A DNA stretch of 64,000 nucleotides from Pectobacterium brasiliense (GTDB lineage: Bacteria; Pseudomonadota; Gammaproteobacteria; Enterobacterales; Enterobacteriaceae). The translations under genes and the position numbers were made by a program. The stretch is taken from the NCBI RefSeq assembly GCF_016950255.1, contig NZ_JACGFN010000003.1, positions 368,915 through 432,914 of the forward strand, read 5' to 3'. Below, one piece after another: positions 29,315-39,576 of this stretch (the first letter of the stretch is position 1; each line of letters begins with the position of its first letter). The notes beneath the pieces were generated by a model, which had not been told where the DNA came from, did no database searches, and saw only the letters and a program-made list of their open reading frames with translations.

Positions 29315-31251
29315 ATGCAGGTGATAAAAGCGGGTCATTGGTGGTACGCCGTTTCGGCGATATGTCTGGCTGGGATTTCCGGCCATGCGCTGGCGGATTC
29401 TCTGGACGAACAGCGTCAGCGCTATCAGCAGGTTAAGCAAGCATGGGACAGCAACCAGATGGACACGGTCGCGCAGTTGATGCCGACGCTGCGCAGTTAC
29501 CCACTTTATCCTTATCTTGAATACCGTTCGCTCACGCAGGATCTGAGTCAGGTCAGTGCGACGCAGGTGAAGCAGTTTATGGCAACGCACCCGACGTTGC
29601 CGCCCGCCCGTAACCTGACGACCAGCTTTGTGAATGAACTGGCGCGCCGTCAGGACTGGATTGGGCTGCTGGCATTTAGCCCCCAGCCGCCGAAGCCAGT
29701 CAGCGCCCGCTGTAACTTTTATTACGCCCAGTGGGCAACCGGTCAGCGCCAGGGCGTGTGGGAAGCCACGCGTGATATCTGGCTGACAGGGCGTTCGCTC
29801 CCTACCGTGTGCGATAAACTCTTCTCCGTCTGGCAGCAGGCCGGCGAACAGACGCCGCTGACGACGCTGGAACGCGCGCGCGTCTGGCGATGGACGAAGG
29901 CAGCGGCAGTCTGGTGAGCTATCTCATCAAGCAGTTACCCGACGATTATAAAACGATGGGCGATGCGTTGCTGAAACTCCAGAACGATCCGAATTCGCTG
30001 GAGAGCTTTGCCCGTACCGTCGGACCGACGGATTTTACGCGTAAAGTCACGCTCTCGGCCTTCACGCGCACGGCGCGTCAGGATGTTGATAATGCCCGCT
30101 CGATGCTGCCAGTCATTGCCCGTTTGCAGAAAATGAGCGCGACAGAACGTCAGGGGATGGAAGAAACCATTGCCTGGCGTTTGATGGGCAACGAGGCCAC
30201 GCCAGAGCAGGCACAGTGGCGGGATGGCGTGGTGCGGCAGAGCACGTCGACCACGTTGCTGGAACGCCGCGTACGTATGGCGCTGGGAGCCGGCGATCGT
30301 CAGGGGCTAACGAGCTGGATGGCGCGTTTACCCGCGGATGCGTTACAGAAAGACGAATGGCGCTACTGGCGTGCGGTAGTGCTGTTGGATCAGGGCAAAC
30401 GGCAGGAAGGCGAGACGCTATTACGCAGCCTGATGCAGGAACGCGGGTTCTATCCGATGGCAGCGGCGCAGAAACTGAACGAGCGCTATCCCATGACTAT
30501 CATGACGGCGGTGAAGCCGGATCCTTCTTTGTCTCAGCTACCGGAAATCACCCGCGTGCGGGAGCTGATGTTCTGGCAGATGGATAATCTGGCGCGCAGC
30601 GAGTGGGTCGGGCTGGTGTCGAATCGTAGCAAACCGCAGCAGGAAGCACTGGCTCGCTATGCGTTTGAACAGCGCTGGGCGGATTTGAGCGTGCAGGCGA
30701 CGATTGTCGCGAAGCTGTGGGATCATCTGGAAGAGCGTTTCCCGCTGGCCTGGAACGATGAATTCCGCCGTGAAACACAGGGGAAAGGCATCAGCCAGAG
30801 CTATGCGATGGCGATTGCTCGTCAGGAAAGCGCCTGGAACCCGAAAGCACGTTCCCCGGTTGGTGCATCGGGCCTGATGCAGTTGATGCCCGCGACGGCA
30901 CAGCATACGGCCAAAATGAGTAATATCACGTTCTATACGAATAGCAGCCAACTGTTCGATCCCGAAACCAATATCCTGTTGGGAACGAACTACCTGGAGT
31001 ACGTGTACCAGACATTTGGCCGTAACCGCATTCTGTCTTCCGCGGCTTACAATGCCGGGCCGTCGCGTGTGAATACCTGGCTGAGGAACAGCGCTGGGCG
31101 CATCGATCCCGTTGCGTTTATCGAAAGTATTCCGTTCTCGGAAACACGGGGTTACGTGAAAAATGTGCTGGCGTATGATGTCTTCTATCGCTATTTCCTT
31201 AATCAGCCAGCCAGTGTGCTGACGGACGCGGAATGGCAGCGGCGTTATTGA
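29315..31251 (+). pseudogene. slt: Soluble lytic murein transglycosylase Slt70, split by a frameshift
   Basis: Slt70 cleaves peptidoglycan glycan strands to anhydromuropeptides in the periplasm. The first frame (to 29917) encodes the signal peptide (about 1-27) and the N-terminal superhelix, then leaves the frame at a (CG)5 tract (29873-29882). The second frame (open from before 29890) carries the rest, including the catalytic block RQESAWNPKARSPVGASGLM and SSAAYNAGPSRVNTWL. Removing one CG restores ERARLAMDEGSG and a 644-residue protein, against 645 in E. coli. A true mutation or a sequencing error are both possible; as written the gene is broken. An ATG at 29306 is an alternative start. Confidence 0.9.
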
Positions 31252-31294
31252 GACGTGCCGTTGCGCTCGTTGCCTGAAATTGTGTTATGCTGCC

Positions 31295-31312
31295 GTACTA
31301 GTTAAATAGTAT
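31295..31312 (+). promoter_or_regulatory. trp operator in front of trpR
   Basis: GTACTAGTTAAATAGTAT matches the trp operator GAACTAGTTAACTAGTAC at 15 of 18 positions and is a near-palindrome. It ends 11 bases before the trpR start. TrpR autoregulates its own gene in E. coli. Confidence 0.85.
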
Positions 31313-31323
31313 GGCAGCCCGTT

Positions 31324-31671
31324 ATGACTCCGTTATCGCTTATCGACCCGGCACTTTCTGAACAAGACAATGAGCATTGGTTACGCTTTGTCTCGTTATT
31401 GCAGCAGTCTATGGCGGAGGATCTTCAATTGCCGCTGCTTCAACTCCTGCTGACGCCGGATGAGCGTACAGCGTTAGGAACGCGGGTGCGAATTATACAG
31501 GAGCTAATGCGGGGTGAAATGAGCCAGCGTGAGCTGAAAAGCGAGTTAGGTGCGGGAATTGCGACGATTACGCGCGGTTCAAACAGTCTGAAAGCCGCGC
31601 CCCCCGCGTTAAAAAGCTGGCTGGAAGCGCAGTTGCTGTCGGCAGATAAGCCGTTGAGTGACGACGCGTAG
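31324..31671 (+). CDS. trpR: Trp operon repressor
   Basis: A 115-residue all-helical dimeric repressor that binds operators when loaded with tryptophan. The family core is clear: [17 protein letters not shown], then the [22 protein letters not shown] and [11 protein letters not shown]. It is slightly longer than E. coli TrpR (108) at the C-terminus. There is no good Shine-Dalgarno before the ATG, and the operator lies almost against the start, so the mRNA leader is very short. The gene is convergent with yjjX, with a 3-base gap. Confidence 0.96.
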   Translation: MTPLSLIDPALSEQDNEHWLRFVSLLQQSMAEDLQLPLLQLLLTPDERTALGTRVRIIQELMRGEMSQRELKSELGAGIATITRGSNSLKAAPPALKSWLEAQLLSADKPLSDDA

Positions 31672-31674
31672 CCG

Positions 31675-32214
31675 TTACGATTTTGCTGCCTGAACGGGAA
31701 TCTGATAGATCGGATTATGGAACGGCACCAGTGCCAGCAGCAGCGCCTGATGGTACACGCTGGTGCGTGACAATTTGCCGTCGGTGAAGACGCCGATGGC
31801 ACCACCTTTATGTTTGATATTCTGAACGCCCGTCAAACGCTCCATTTCATCGCCTAATTCCCGCCCTTCACGGATACCATGTAATATACTTTCTGGAAGA
31901 ACCAGGCTTGCAGAACGTGATTCGCCACGCAGGTGGGCGTTTTCGATCACCATCCAGGCGAACGTCATGCTTTCTTCAATGCCTGCTTCGACACCGACCC
32001 AAAAATCGGCTTCTGGTCGCACCTGGCGTGCCATCATGACGCGGTTTCTTGCGCCTGTACGGGTTTCGAGAGAGCCGAGAGGCTGGCGCGGGACGCCACT
32101 GTCGACGTCAACGCCTTCTATGCGGCAGTTTTCTGCACCAAAGACATCGGTGAATGCCAGAGTAATAGCCTTAATCTTTGCCGGGTTGGTAGTTGCAGCA
32201 ACAACGTGATACAT
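31675..32214 (-). CDS. yjjX: Inosine/xanthosine triphosphatase YjjX
   Basis: House-cleaning NTPase that hydrolyses non-canonical purine nucleotides (ITP, XTP). It has 179 residues. The family motifs [36 protein letters not shown] and [11 protein letters not shown] are readable, the last being the Asp/Glu metal-site region. It is convergent with trpR and divergent from gpmB, which starts 50 bases away. The same order occurs in E. coli. Confidence 0.95.
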   Translation of the reverse strand: MYHVVAATTNPAKIKAITLAFTDVFGAENCRIEGVDVDSGVPRQPLGSLETRTGARNRVMMARQVRPEADFWVGVEAGIEESMTFAWMVIENAHLRGESRSASLVLPESILHGIREGRELGDEMERLTGVQNIKHKGGAIGVFTDGKLSRTSVYHQALLLALVPFHNPIYQIPVQAAKS

Positions 32215-32264
32215 AACAGTTTCGTACCTTTAGTTAATTTGACGCAGTATAACGGAAAACAACC

Positions 32265-32915
32265 ATGTTACAGGTATATCTTGTTCGCCACGGCGAAACA
32301 GAATGGAATGTGGCTCGACGTATTCAAGGTCAATCGGACAGTGCGCTGACGCCAAGAGGTGAACAACAGGCACAGCAAGTTGCTGAACGAATCAGGACGT
32401 TAGGGATTACGCATATTTTTACCAGCGATCTCGGAAGAACGCGTCAGACGACAGAAATCATCGCTAAATCTTGTGGTGATTGCCAGATAATCCTGGAGCT
32501 CGGGTTACGTGAATTGAACATGGGCGTCTTAGAAGCCCGCGATCTGGATTCGCTGACCGCGGAGGAAGAAAAGTGGCGTAAAGGGCTGGTGGATGGCACG
32601 CCCGATGGCCGCATCCCGGAAGGCGAGTCGATGGTTGATGTGGCATTGCGCATGCATGGCGTTCTGGAGCGTTGTCTGGCGTTGCCCGCGGGAAGTCGTC
32701 CTTTGCTGGTTAGCCACGGTATGGCGCTGGGGTGCCTGCTGAGTACGGTTCTGGGGTTACCCGCATCGGCCGAACGGCGACTGCGCCTACGCAACTGCTC
32801 CCTGTCGCGCATCGATTATCAGCAAAGCCCGTGGCTGGCATCCGGTTGGGTGGTGGAAACGGCCGGAGATATTTCGCATTTGGATATTCCGGCACTGGAT
32901 GAATTACAGCGCTGA
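32265..32915 (+). CDS. gpmB: Histidine phosphatase family protein GpmB (probable phosphoglycerate mutase-like phosphatase)
   Basis: A 216-residue protein of the histidine phosphatase superfamily. The catalytic motif LVRHGETEWN places the phospho-accepting His at residue 9. The second His is in LLVSHGMALG and the Glu region in GLRELNMGVLE. The annotation as phosphoglycerate mutase 2 is traditional; E. coli GpmB (YtjC) may act as a broad phosphatase. Its 3' end overlaps the 3' end of convergent rob by 12 bases, with no terminator between them. Confidence 0.93.
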   Translation: MLQVYLVRHGETEWNVARRIQGQSDSALTPRGEQQAQQVAERIRTLGITHIFTSDLGRTRQTTEIIAKSCGDCQIILELGLRELNMGVLEARDLDSLTAEEEKWRKGLVDGTPDGRIPEGESMVDVALRMHGVLERCLALPAGSRPLLVSHGMALGCLLSTVLGLPASAERRLRLRNCSLSRIDYQQSPWLASGWVVETAGDISHLDIPALDELQR

Positions 32916-33791
32916 GAGCGGTTCTGGATGTTGTATGGGGATAAAATACTCGCAGCGGATGATGTCGGGTATTTCCCCGTCTGTATCACGACTAGGGTGA
33001 AAACGCTCGGCATCAAACCCTTTGCGGCGTGTGAGCTGGAAGGTTGGCAGACAGGTGTCATACAGGCTGATAATAAAATCCTGTAGTTCGTCTGTCGGAC
33101 CTTCAAACACGAACATCGCGTAGTCGCCGCCCGGTAGCGTGATCGGTTCACCCGTGTGGACATTATCGGGTAGATACTGTGGCTCCAGTGCCGTGGTGTA
33201 GAGTACTTCGTGCTCGTCGTCTTTTTCTTTACTCGGCTGTGAATGATGCAGCCCGTAAAGCACCGGCGGGACGCAGCGCGTTTCTCCCAAAAACTGGCGC
33301 CAATAGTGGACGCGAATTTCCGTACGGAAATTACAAATCTGCTCCAGACGGCAGTTATAGGTTTGCGTTAACCCAAGAAGGTGCGTTTCTGGCAGAGCGA
33401 CAAACTGCGGCTGTGGCAGGGTAAACTCCCCGAGCCGGATTGGCGGACGAATGCCGAAAGTGTTCCAGTTATCGGAACGACGATAAGACGCTGGCGTTTG
33501 TGCAAACTGCTTTTTGAATGCGCGGGTAAAAGTCTGTTGTGAATCAAAACGGTATTGCAGGGCAATATCAAGGATAGGGCGACTGGTCAGACAGAGTGCA
33601 ACCGCCGCTTTGGTCAATCTCCGCGCTCGGATATATGAACCAATGGCATGGCCTGTTACATCTTTGAACATTCTTTGCAGATGCCACTTGGAATAACCTG
33701 CTTTCGCCGCCACATTATCGAGTGAGAGCGGTTGGTCGAGATGGCTTTCCAGCCAGTTAAGCAAGTCACGTATGATACCGGCTTGATCCAT
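32904..33791 (-). CDS. rob: AraC/XylS-type right-origin-binding regulator Rob
   Basis: A global regulator of the MarA/SoxS/Rob group, controlling efflux, stress and superoxide genes. Start MDQAGIIRDLLNWLE gives 295 residues. The N-terminal AraC HTH pair is present (LSLDNVAAKAGYSKWHLQRM and RPILDIALQYRFDSQQTFTR). The C-terminal part (about 120-290) is a GyrI-like effector domain. The frame is open seven codons further upstream. It lies beside creA as in E. coli and ends overlapping gpmB. Confidence 0.96.
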   Translation of the reverse strand: MDQAGIIRDLLNWLESHLDQPLSLDNVAAKAGYSKWHLQRMFKDVTGHAIGSYIRARRLTKAAVALCLTSRPILDIALQYRFDSQQTFTRAFKKQFAQTPASYRRSDNWNTFGIRPPIRLGEFTLPQPQFVALPETHLLGLTQTYNCRLEQICNFRTEIRVHYWRQFLGETRCVPPVLYGLHHSQPSKEKDDEHEVLYTTALEPQYLPDNVHTGEPITLPGGDYAMFVFEGPTDELQDFIISLYDTCLPTFQLTRRKGFDAERFHPSRDTDGEIPDIIRCEYFIPIQHPEPLSAL

Positions 33792-33995
33792 AATCTTCCT
33801 CATCAAACACATTGGGCGCGAGCGTATTGAGATCCCGCATCATAGCAATATTTTCACTTTGGTACTGCCGAAGATTTTTGAAAATATTCCGCAGGTAATT
33901 TGGATAAGGGGGAGGGTTATGGCGGTTTATTTGTACATCCTTTTTTTAATTGTGGTTATTAATCGTTTGTCATGAATTGTCACGGGGCCTGAAAT

Positions 33996-34478
33996 ATGAA
34001 CATAAAGCACATCATGGGAGCGGGTCTGCTATTGCTATCCACCGCTGGTTTTGTCAGTGCGGAAGAAGTTGGGTCTGTCGATACGGCCTTTAAATTGCTG
34101 GGGCCGGATCATAAGATCGTAGTGGAGGCGTTTGACGATCCGGATGTATCAAACGTGACCTGCTACATTAGCCGAGCTAAAACAGGCGGAATCAAAGGTG
34201 GGCTAGGGTTGGCGGAAGACACCGCGGATGCTGCGATTTCCTGTCAGCAGGTTGGGCCGATAACGCTGTCCGATAAAATCAAAAACGGTGGCGATCGCGG
34301 ATCCGTGGTATTCCAGAAAAGAACATCGCTGGTTTTTAAGAAATTGCAGGTTGTTCGATTTTACGATCAAAAGCGCAATGCGCTGATCTATCTCGCTTAC
34401 TCCGATCGATTAGTCGATGGGTCACCGAAGAATGCGTTAAGCGCTGTGCCGGTTATGCCGTGGGGAAAGAGTGAATAA
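33996..34478 (+). CDS. creA: CreA family exported protein
   Basis: A 160-residue protein of unknown function with a signal peptide (about 1-22, cut after VSA) and the CreA block [21 protein letters not shown]. In E. coli creA heads the creABCD locus of the CreBC two-component system. Here creBCD are absent and arcA follows directly in convergent orientation, so creA stands alone. Probably periplasmic. Confidence 0.93.
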   Translation: MNIKHIMGAGLLLLSTAGFVSAEEVGSVDTAFKLLGPDHKIVVEAFDDPDVSNVTCYISRAKTGGIKGGLGLAEDTADAAISCQQVGPITLSDKIKNGGDRGSVVFQKRTSLVFKKLQVVRFYDQKRNALIYLAYSDRLVDGSPKNALSAVPVMPWGKSE

Positions 34479-34498
34479 CGTGCGGTAAGAAGGGAAAA

Positions 34499-34526
34499 CA
34501 GCCGGAACAGAAGCCTGCTCCGGCTG
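34499..34526. terminator. Hairpin between convergent creA and arcA
   Basis: Arms CAGCCGGAACAG and CTGCTCCGGCTG pair except for one internal mismatch, with an AAGC loop. It is placed to end both genes; T runs are weak. Confidence 0.6.
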
Positions 34527-34534
34527 AGGGGGAA

Positions 34535-35251
34535 TTAATTTTCCAGATCGCCGCAGAAGCGGTAGCCTTCACCGTGGATCGTCGCGATGATTTCCGGCGT
34601 ATCGGCTGTAGATTCAAAATGCTTGCGGATACGACGGATGGTGACGTCAACGGTACGGTCGTGTGGCTTAAGCTCGCGACCCGTCATTTTCTTCAGCAAT
34701 TCCGCACGGGACTGAATCTTGCCCGGATTTTCGCAGAAGTGCAGCATGGCGCGGAATTCACTGCGCGGCAGCTTATACTGTTCGCCCGCCGGGCTAATCA
34801 GAGAACGGCTATTGATGTCCAGTTCCCAGCCATTGAAGCGATAGCTTTCCACCAGACGACGCTCTTCCGTGCCGCTGCCCAGATTCATGGTGCGTGACAG
34901 CAGGTTACGTGCGCGGATCGTCAGTTCACGTGGGTTGAACGGTTTGGTGATGTAGTCATCCGCACCGATTTCCAGACCGAGGATCTTATCGACTTCATTG
35001 TCGCGGCCGGTGAGGAACATCAAGGCAACGGTGGCTTGCTCGCGCAATTCACGTGCCAGCAACAGCCCGTTCTTTCCTGGCAGGTTGATGTCCATGATCA
35101 CCAGATTGATGTCGTTCTCGGACAAAATGTGGTGCATTTCTGCGCCATCAGTGGCTTCGTGAACAACGTATCCTTCCGCCTCAAAAATGCTTTTGAGGGT
35201 ATTACGAGTTACTAGCTCGTCTTCAACAATAAGAATGTGCGGCGTCTGCAT
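34535..35251 (-). CDS. arcA: Two-component response regulator ArcA
   Basis: Response regulator of the ArcB-ArcA system, repressing aerobic respiratory genes when oxygen is low. It has 238 residues, as in E. coli. The receiver domain shows the acidic pair DE (10-11), the phospho-acceptor in VIMDINLPG (Asp54) and Lys in [11 protein letters not shown]. The C-terminal OmpR/PhoB winged helix includes [20 protein letters not shown] long leader with an FNR-like box lies upstream. Confidence 0.98.
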   Translation of the reverse strand: MQTPHILIVEDELVTRNTLKSIFEAEGYVVHEATDGAEMHHILSENDINLVIMDINLPGKNGLLLARELREQATVALMFLTGRDNEVDKILGLEIGADDYITKPFNPRELTIRARNLLSRTMNLGSGTEERRLVESYRFNGWELDINSRSLISPAGEQYKLPRSEFRAMLHFCENPGKIQSRAELLKKMTGRELKPHDRTVDVTIRRIRKHFESTADTPEIIATIHGEGYRFCGDLEN

Positions 35252-36002
35252 GTTTGCTACCTAAAATTGCCAACTTAAATTATAGAAATCGGAAGTACAG
35301 AAGTCGCTGTCATACCCTGCTGGCCCGCTGGCTACAACGCCAGTTATTCCGGGTATTTCCCTGGAGCTTATCGAGGTAGACTACACTCTCGCTCAACGTC
35401 AGACTCAAGTACGTAAATGCGTTACTGGTGTTCATTCTCTACCCGCTTAGAGGTACTGCTAGCGGATGAGCGTGGCGCTAATTTAACTGCGCTCAAAGTG
35501 GCGCACAGTTTAACCTTATTAACAGCAACATAACAGTAAGCACAGATTTTGCCTGCTGATAAATCTACGGTTCTGTTGACATATATCAAATTTCATTTTA
35601 GCACGTTAACTATTTTGTGATAAACACTTATAGGATTGCCAGTTTACGTCACAATTTAGCACTTTTTATGAACGATTTAGCATAGCAAATGCCAATAATC
35701 ATAATTGGGGCTACACAGTCGCTGGTAGTTTTATAACTTATTGAAATAAAATAATTTACCTTATTTTTCTTAGGGTTTTATCTTCCCGCCTATTTTTTGG
35801 ACTCACCGATGTTTCCTATCGAAGGCTGCGTTGATGCCGAAAATGTTGTTGGTTTATTGTTAACTTTTCATCGTGATACTCAACAAATTGTCGTTATCAA
35901 TAAATCGTAGTCATCAATAAATTGTTATCGATGACAAGGCTGTGTTGTTTGGCGATCAGATGAACTATTGCCAAAACGCATGTAACCCATACTGAGGAGT
36001 CT
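35252..36002. other. Long divergent leader region arcA-yjtD
   Basis: About 750 AT-rich bases. Reading both strands I find no convincing gene; in E. coli a small ORF (yjjY) is annotated here, but I see no match. The region should contain several arcA promoters and the yjtD promoter. A clear FNR-like palindrome is at 35576-35589. Confidence 0.55.
35576..35589 (-). promoter_or_regulatory. FNR-type box in the arcA leader
   Basis: TTGACATATATCAA matches the FNR consensus TTGAT-N4-ATCAA at 9 of 10 positions. It lies about 325 bases before arcA. FNR activation of a distal arcA promoter is established in E. coli. Confidence 0.65.
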
Positions 36003-36689
36003 ATGCAGTTTCATATTATTTTGGTTGAGCCCGCTCGGGCTGAAAATGTAGGAGCGGCCGCTCGTGCGATGAAAACGATGGGGTTCAGCAGCTTGCGTAT
36101 TGTCGGTAGCACGGTACACCAAGAGCCTGCGGCCCGTTGGGTTGCGCACGGTTCAGGAGATATTCTGGATAACGTACAGATGTTTTCCACGCTGGCTGAA
36201 GCACTGGCAGATGTCGATTTTACGGTAGCTACCACCGCGCGCAGCCGGGCTAAGTATCACTATTACTGCACGCCAGCGGAACTGACCGATGTATTGCAGG
36301 AGAAGGTTCAATGGATGGCGTCTGCGGCGCTGGTATTTGGTCGGGAAGATGTTGGCCTGACGAATGAAGAACTCGAACTGGCGGATGTGTTGACTGGCGT
36401 GCCGATGAAAGCGGATTATCCCTCGCTGAATCTTGGGCAGGCAGTGATGGTGTACTGTTACCAGCTGGCTGAACTCATGCAGGTCAAGCCGGAAGCGACG
36501 CAGCCAGCGGTGGCGGGGCAGTTATCGGCACTGCGCGATCGTATGGATCGGCTTTTAGTTACTCTGGCGGTTGAGGACGATGAAAAACTGCGGGACTGGC
36601 TGCATCAGCGGCTGGGACGTTTAGAGCAACGCGATACGGCGATGCTCCACCGGTTGCTACACGACATTGAAAAAAGCTTGCCGAAATAA
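36003..36689 (+). CDS. yjtD: SpoU-family tRNA/rRNA methyltransferase YjtD (LasT)
   Basis: A 228-residue SPOUT-class RNA methyltransferase, related to TrmJ. The SpoU motifs are clear: VEPARAENVGAAARAMKTMG, then LVFGREDVGLTNEEL and PSLNLGQAVMVYCYQL, which form the knot and cofactor pocket. The exact RNA target is not established for YjtD. It lies between arcA and the thr operon as in E. coli. TGAGGAG stands before the ATG. Confidence 0.93.
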   Translation: MQFHIILVEPARAENVGAAARAMKTMGFSSLRIVGSTVHQEPAARWVAHGSGDILDNVQMFSTLAEALADVDFTVATTARSRAKYHYYCTPAELTDVLQEKVQWMASAALVFGREDVGLTNEELELADVLTGVPMKADYPSLNLGQAVMVYCYQLAELMQVKPEATQPAVAGQLSALRDRMDRLLVTLAVEDDEKLRDWLHQRLGRLEQRDTAMLHRLLHDIEKSLPK

Positions 36690-36829
36690 GATAGCAGAGA
36701 TGGCTTTTTTGGCAGTCGAACATCTTGATTCACGTATTTTGACAACGGTTTGTCCGGCTTATTCCTGTTTAGGCAGTGAGTTGAGCGGCAGGGATTTTTC
36801 CTTTGGCGAGAAGAAAAAAAAGAAATCCG

Positions 36830-36858
36830 TTGACTTCAAAGGGCGATTGGCCTAACTA
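36830..36858 (+). promoter_or_regulatory. Promoter of the thr operon
   Basis: TTGACT (36830-36835) and TAACTA (36853-36858) are separated by 17 bases. The -10 ends 42 bases before thrL, in the expected place. Confidence 0.75.
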
Positions 36859-36900
36859 ATAGGGCAGATAACTCTACTTCTAATGAGATTCGATTTTAAC

Positions 36901-36969
36901 ATGCGCACTATCAGCCTGATCACCACGATTATTACCATCACCGATACAACCAGTAACGGTGCGGGCTGA
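36901..36969 (+). CDS. thrL: thr operon leader peptide
   Basis: A 22-codon leader with seven Thr and five Ile codons, from MRTISLITTIIT to the SNGAG tail shared with the E. coli leader. Slow decoding when threonyl- or isoleucyl-tRNA is short would stall the ribosome and prevent the terminator that follows. Its sequence differs from E. coli ThrL, but its composition and place are the same. Confidence 0.93.
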   Translation: MRTISLITTIITITDTTSNGAG

Positions 36970-36990
36970 CGCATATAAAGATTCCAGAAA

Positions 36991-37023
36991 AAGCCCGCAC
37001 CGAACAGTGCGGGCTTTTTTTTT
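36991..37023 (+). terminator. thr operon attenuator
   Basis: Perfect 10-bp GC-rich stem AAGCCCGCAC / GTGCGGGCTT with the loop CGAACA, then a run of T to 37023. It lies 22 bases after the thrL stop. The left arm can also pair with GTGCGGGC at 36959-36966, at the end of thrL, giving the alternative antiterminator-type fold. Confidence 0.9.
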
Positions 37024-37114
37024 ATGGCAGGTTATCCTTCAACGCCGTCTGTAAGCGGCATACAAAAAACGCTTCCGGCGTTTGGTTGGCAGAAATTCAG
37101 GAGAACAGATAAAA

Positions 37115-39574
37115 ATGCGAGTGTTGAAATTTGGCGGGACTTCAGTAGCGAATGCGGAGCGTTTTGCACGCGTTGCCGACATTATCGAGAACAACGCGCG
37201 CCAGGGACAGGTGGCTACCGTATTGTCCGCTCCGGCGAAAATTACCAACCATCTGGTTGCCATGATTGAGAAAACCGTCGCCGGACAAGATATCCTGCCA
37301 CATTTAAACGACGCCGAAACGATCTTTTCTTCGCTGCTGCAAGGCCTTGCAGCGTCTCAACCCGGCTTTGACCATGCCCGCCTGAAGGCATTCGTGGATC
37401 AGGAGTTTGCACAGCTGAAACACGTTCTGCACGGCATCGCGCTGCTGGGCCAGTGCCCTGATAGCGTGAACGCTGCGATTATCTGCCGGGGAGAAAAACT
37501 GTCTATCGCCATCATGGAAGCGGTCTTTCAGGCGCGCGGCTATGGGGTTTCCGTTATCAACCCGGTTGAGAAACTGCTGGCGCAGGGACACTATCTTGAA
37601 TCCACCGTGGATATCACGGAGTCGACTCGCCGCATCGCTGAAAGCGCTATCCCGAAAGATCATGTGATCCTGATGGCAGGCTTTACTGCCGGTAATGACA
37701 AAGGGGAACTGGTCGTGCTGGGCCGCAACGGTTCTGACTATTCCGCTGCGGTACTGGCTGCATGTTTGCGTGCCGACTGTTGTGAGATCTGGACCGATGT
37801 GGACGGCGTTTATACCTGCGATCCGCGTCAGGTGCCGGATGCTCGATTATTGAAATCGATGTCTTATCAGGAGGCGATGGAGCTGTCCTATTTCGGCGCC
37901 AAAGTCCTCCACCCTCGCACCATCGCACCTATCGCCCAGTTCCAAATTCCTTGCCTCATCAAAAACACCGAAAATCCTCAGGCTCCCGGCACGCTCATCG
38001 GCATGGATAGCACGGATACCCAGTATCCGGTGAAAGGCATCACCAACCTGAACAACATGGCGATGATTAACGTATCCGGCCCTGGCATGAAAGGTATGGT
38101 CGGCATGGCCGCGCGCGTGTTTGCCGCGATGTCACGTGCGGGCATCTCTGTTGTTCTGATTACGCAGTCATCTTCCGAATACAGCATCAGCTTCTGCGTA
38201 TCGCAAAACGAGCTGGCGCGCGCCAGAAAAACGCTGGAAGACGAATTCTATCTGGAACTGAAAGAAGGCGTGCTGGAACCGCTGGATGTGATGGAGCGTC
38301 TGGCGATCCTCTCTGTGGTGGGCGATGGCATGCGCACGCTGCGCGGCCTGTCTGCGCGTCTGTTCTCCGCACTGGCGACGGCAAATATCAATATCGTGGC
38401 TATCGCGCAGGGCTCCTCCGAGCGCTCTATCTCTGTTGTGGTGAACAACGATGTGGCGACCACTGGCGTACGTGTTGCCCACCAGATGCTGTTTAACACC
38501 GATCAGGTGATTGACGTATTTGTTATCGGCGTCGGCGGCGTGGGTGGCGCACTGCTGGATCAGATCCACCGCCAGCAGCCGTGGCTGAAAGACAAACATA
38601 TCGACCTGCGTGTGTGTGGGATCGCGAACTCCAAAGCGATGCTGACCAATATTAACGGCATCTCGATGGAAAACTGGCATGAAGAGCTAGGTAAAGCCCG
38701 CGAGCCGTTTAATCTGGGCCGTCTGATCCGTTTGGTTAAAGAGTACCATTTGCTGAATCCGGTGATCGTTGACTGTACGTCGAATCAGGCCGTGGCCGAT
38801 CAGTACGTGGATTTCCTGTCCGATGGTTTCCACGTGGTGACACCAAACAAGAAAGCCAACACAGGGTCGATGAACTATTACCACCAGTTGCGCAGTGCCG
38901 CAGCGAAATCTCGTCGTCGTTTCCTGTATGACACCAACGTCGGTGCAGGCCTGCCGGTGATTGAGAACCTGCAAAATTTGCTGAATGCAGGTGATGAGCT
39001 GATTCGCTTTACCGGTATTCTTTCTGGCTCGCTGTCCTTTATTTTCGGTAAACTTGATGAAGGCATGTCGCTGTCGGAAGCGACCACGCAGGCGAAAGAA
39101 AAAGGCTATACCGAGCCCGATCCGCGTGACGATCTGTCCGGTATGGACGTCGCGCGTAAACTGCTGATTCTGGCGCGTGAAGCGGGTTATCAGCTGGAGC
39201 TGGGCGATATTGAGGTGGAATCTGTTCTGCCTGCCAGCTTCGATGCCTCCGGCGATGTTGCCAGCTTTATGCAACGCCTGCCGTCGGTTGATGATGAGTT
39301 TGCCAGCCGTGTTGCACAAGCGCGTGATGAAGGTAAAGTGTTGCGCTATGTCGGCGTGATTGAAGAAGGCCGCTGTAAGGTCAAGATCAGTTCCGTTGGT
39401 GGCAACGATCCGCTGTTTAAAGTCAAAGATGGCGAGAATGCACTGGCATTCTACAGCCGTTATTATCAGCCACTGCCGCTCGTGTTGCGCGGTTATGGTG
39501 CGGGTAACGATGTTACCGCTGCTGGTGTGTTCGCCGATCTGCTGCGCACCTTGTCATGGAAGTTGGGAGCATAA
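37115..39574 (+). CDS. thrA: Bifunctional aspartokinase I / homoserine dehydrogenase I
   Basis: Catalyses the first and third steps of threonine synthesis and is feedback-inhibited by threonine. It has 819 residues from [17 protein letters not shown] (AGGAG upstream); 11 earlier codons are open but not conserved. The aspartokinase domain is at about 1-290, tandem ACT domains at about 310-450, and homoserine dehydrogenase from [15 protein letters not shown] (about 468) to the end. It is the first structural gene of thrABC, with two bases between thrA and thrB. Confidence 0.98.
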   Translation: MRVLKFGGTSVANAERFARVADIIENNARQGQVATVLSAPAKITNHLVAMIEKTVAGQDILPHLNDAETIFSSLLQGLAASQPGFDHARLKAFVDQEFAQLKHVLHGIALLGQCPDSVNAAIICRGEKLSIAIMEAVFQARGYGVSVINPVEKLLAQGHYLESTVDITESTRRIAESAIPKDHVILMAGFTAGNDKGELVVLGRNGSDYSAAVLAACLRADCCEIWTDVDGVYTCDPRQVPDARLLKSMSYQEAMELSYFGAKVLHPRTIAPIAQFQIPCLIKNTENPQAPGTLIGMDSTDTQYPVKGITNLNNMAMINVSGPGMKGMVGMAARVFAAMSRAGISVVLITQSSSEYSISFCVSQNELARARKTLEDEFYLELKEGVLEPLDVMERLAILSVVGDGMRTLRGLSARLFSALATANINIVAIAQGSSERSISVVVNNDVATTGVRVAHQMLFNTDQVIDVFVIGVGGVGGALLDQIHRQQPWLKDKHIDLRVCGIANSKAMLTNINGISMENWHEELGKAREPFNLGRLIRLVKEYHLLNPVIVDCTSNQAVADQYVDFLSDGFHVVTPNKKANTGSMNYYHQLRSAAAKSRRRFLYDTNVGAGLPVIENLQNLLNAGDELIRFTGILSGSLSFIFGKLDEGMSLSEATTQAKEKGYTEPDPRDDLSGMDVARKLLILAREAGYQLELGDIEVESVLPASFDASGDVASFMQRLPSVDDEFASRVAQARDEGKVLRYVGVIEEGRCKVKISSVGGNDPLFKVKDGENALAFYSRYYQPLPLVLRGYGAGNDVTAAGVFADLLRTLSWKLGA

Positions 39575-39576
39575 TT

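Noticed and set aside
29890..31251. Separate 453-residue gene starting at 29890
   Set aside because: It is the continuation of slt after the CG frameshift; the upstream residues RLA in the same frame align with Slt70, so it is not an independent gene.
36667..36855. 62-codon frame between yjtD and thrL
   Set aside because: It overlaps the yjtD end, has a poor ribosome site and overlaps the thr promoter; the lysine run comes from a poly-A stretch.
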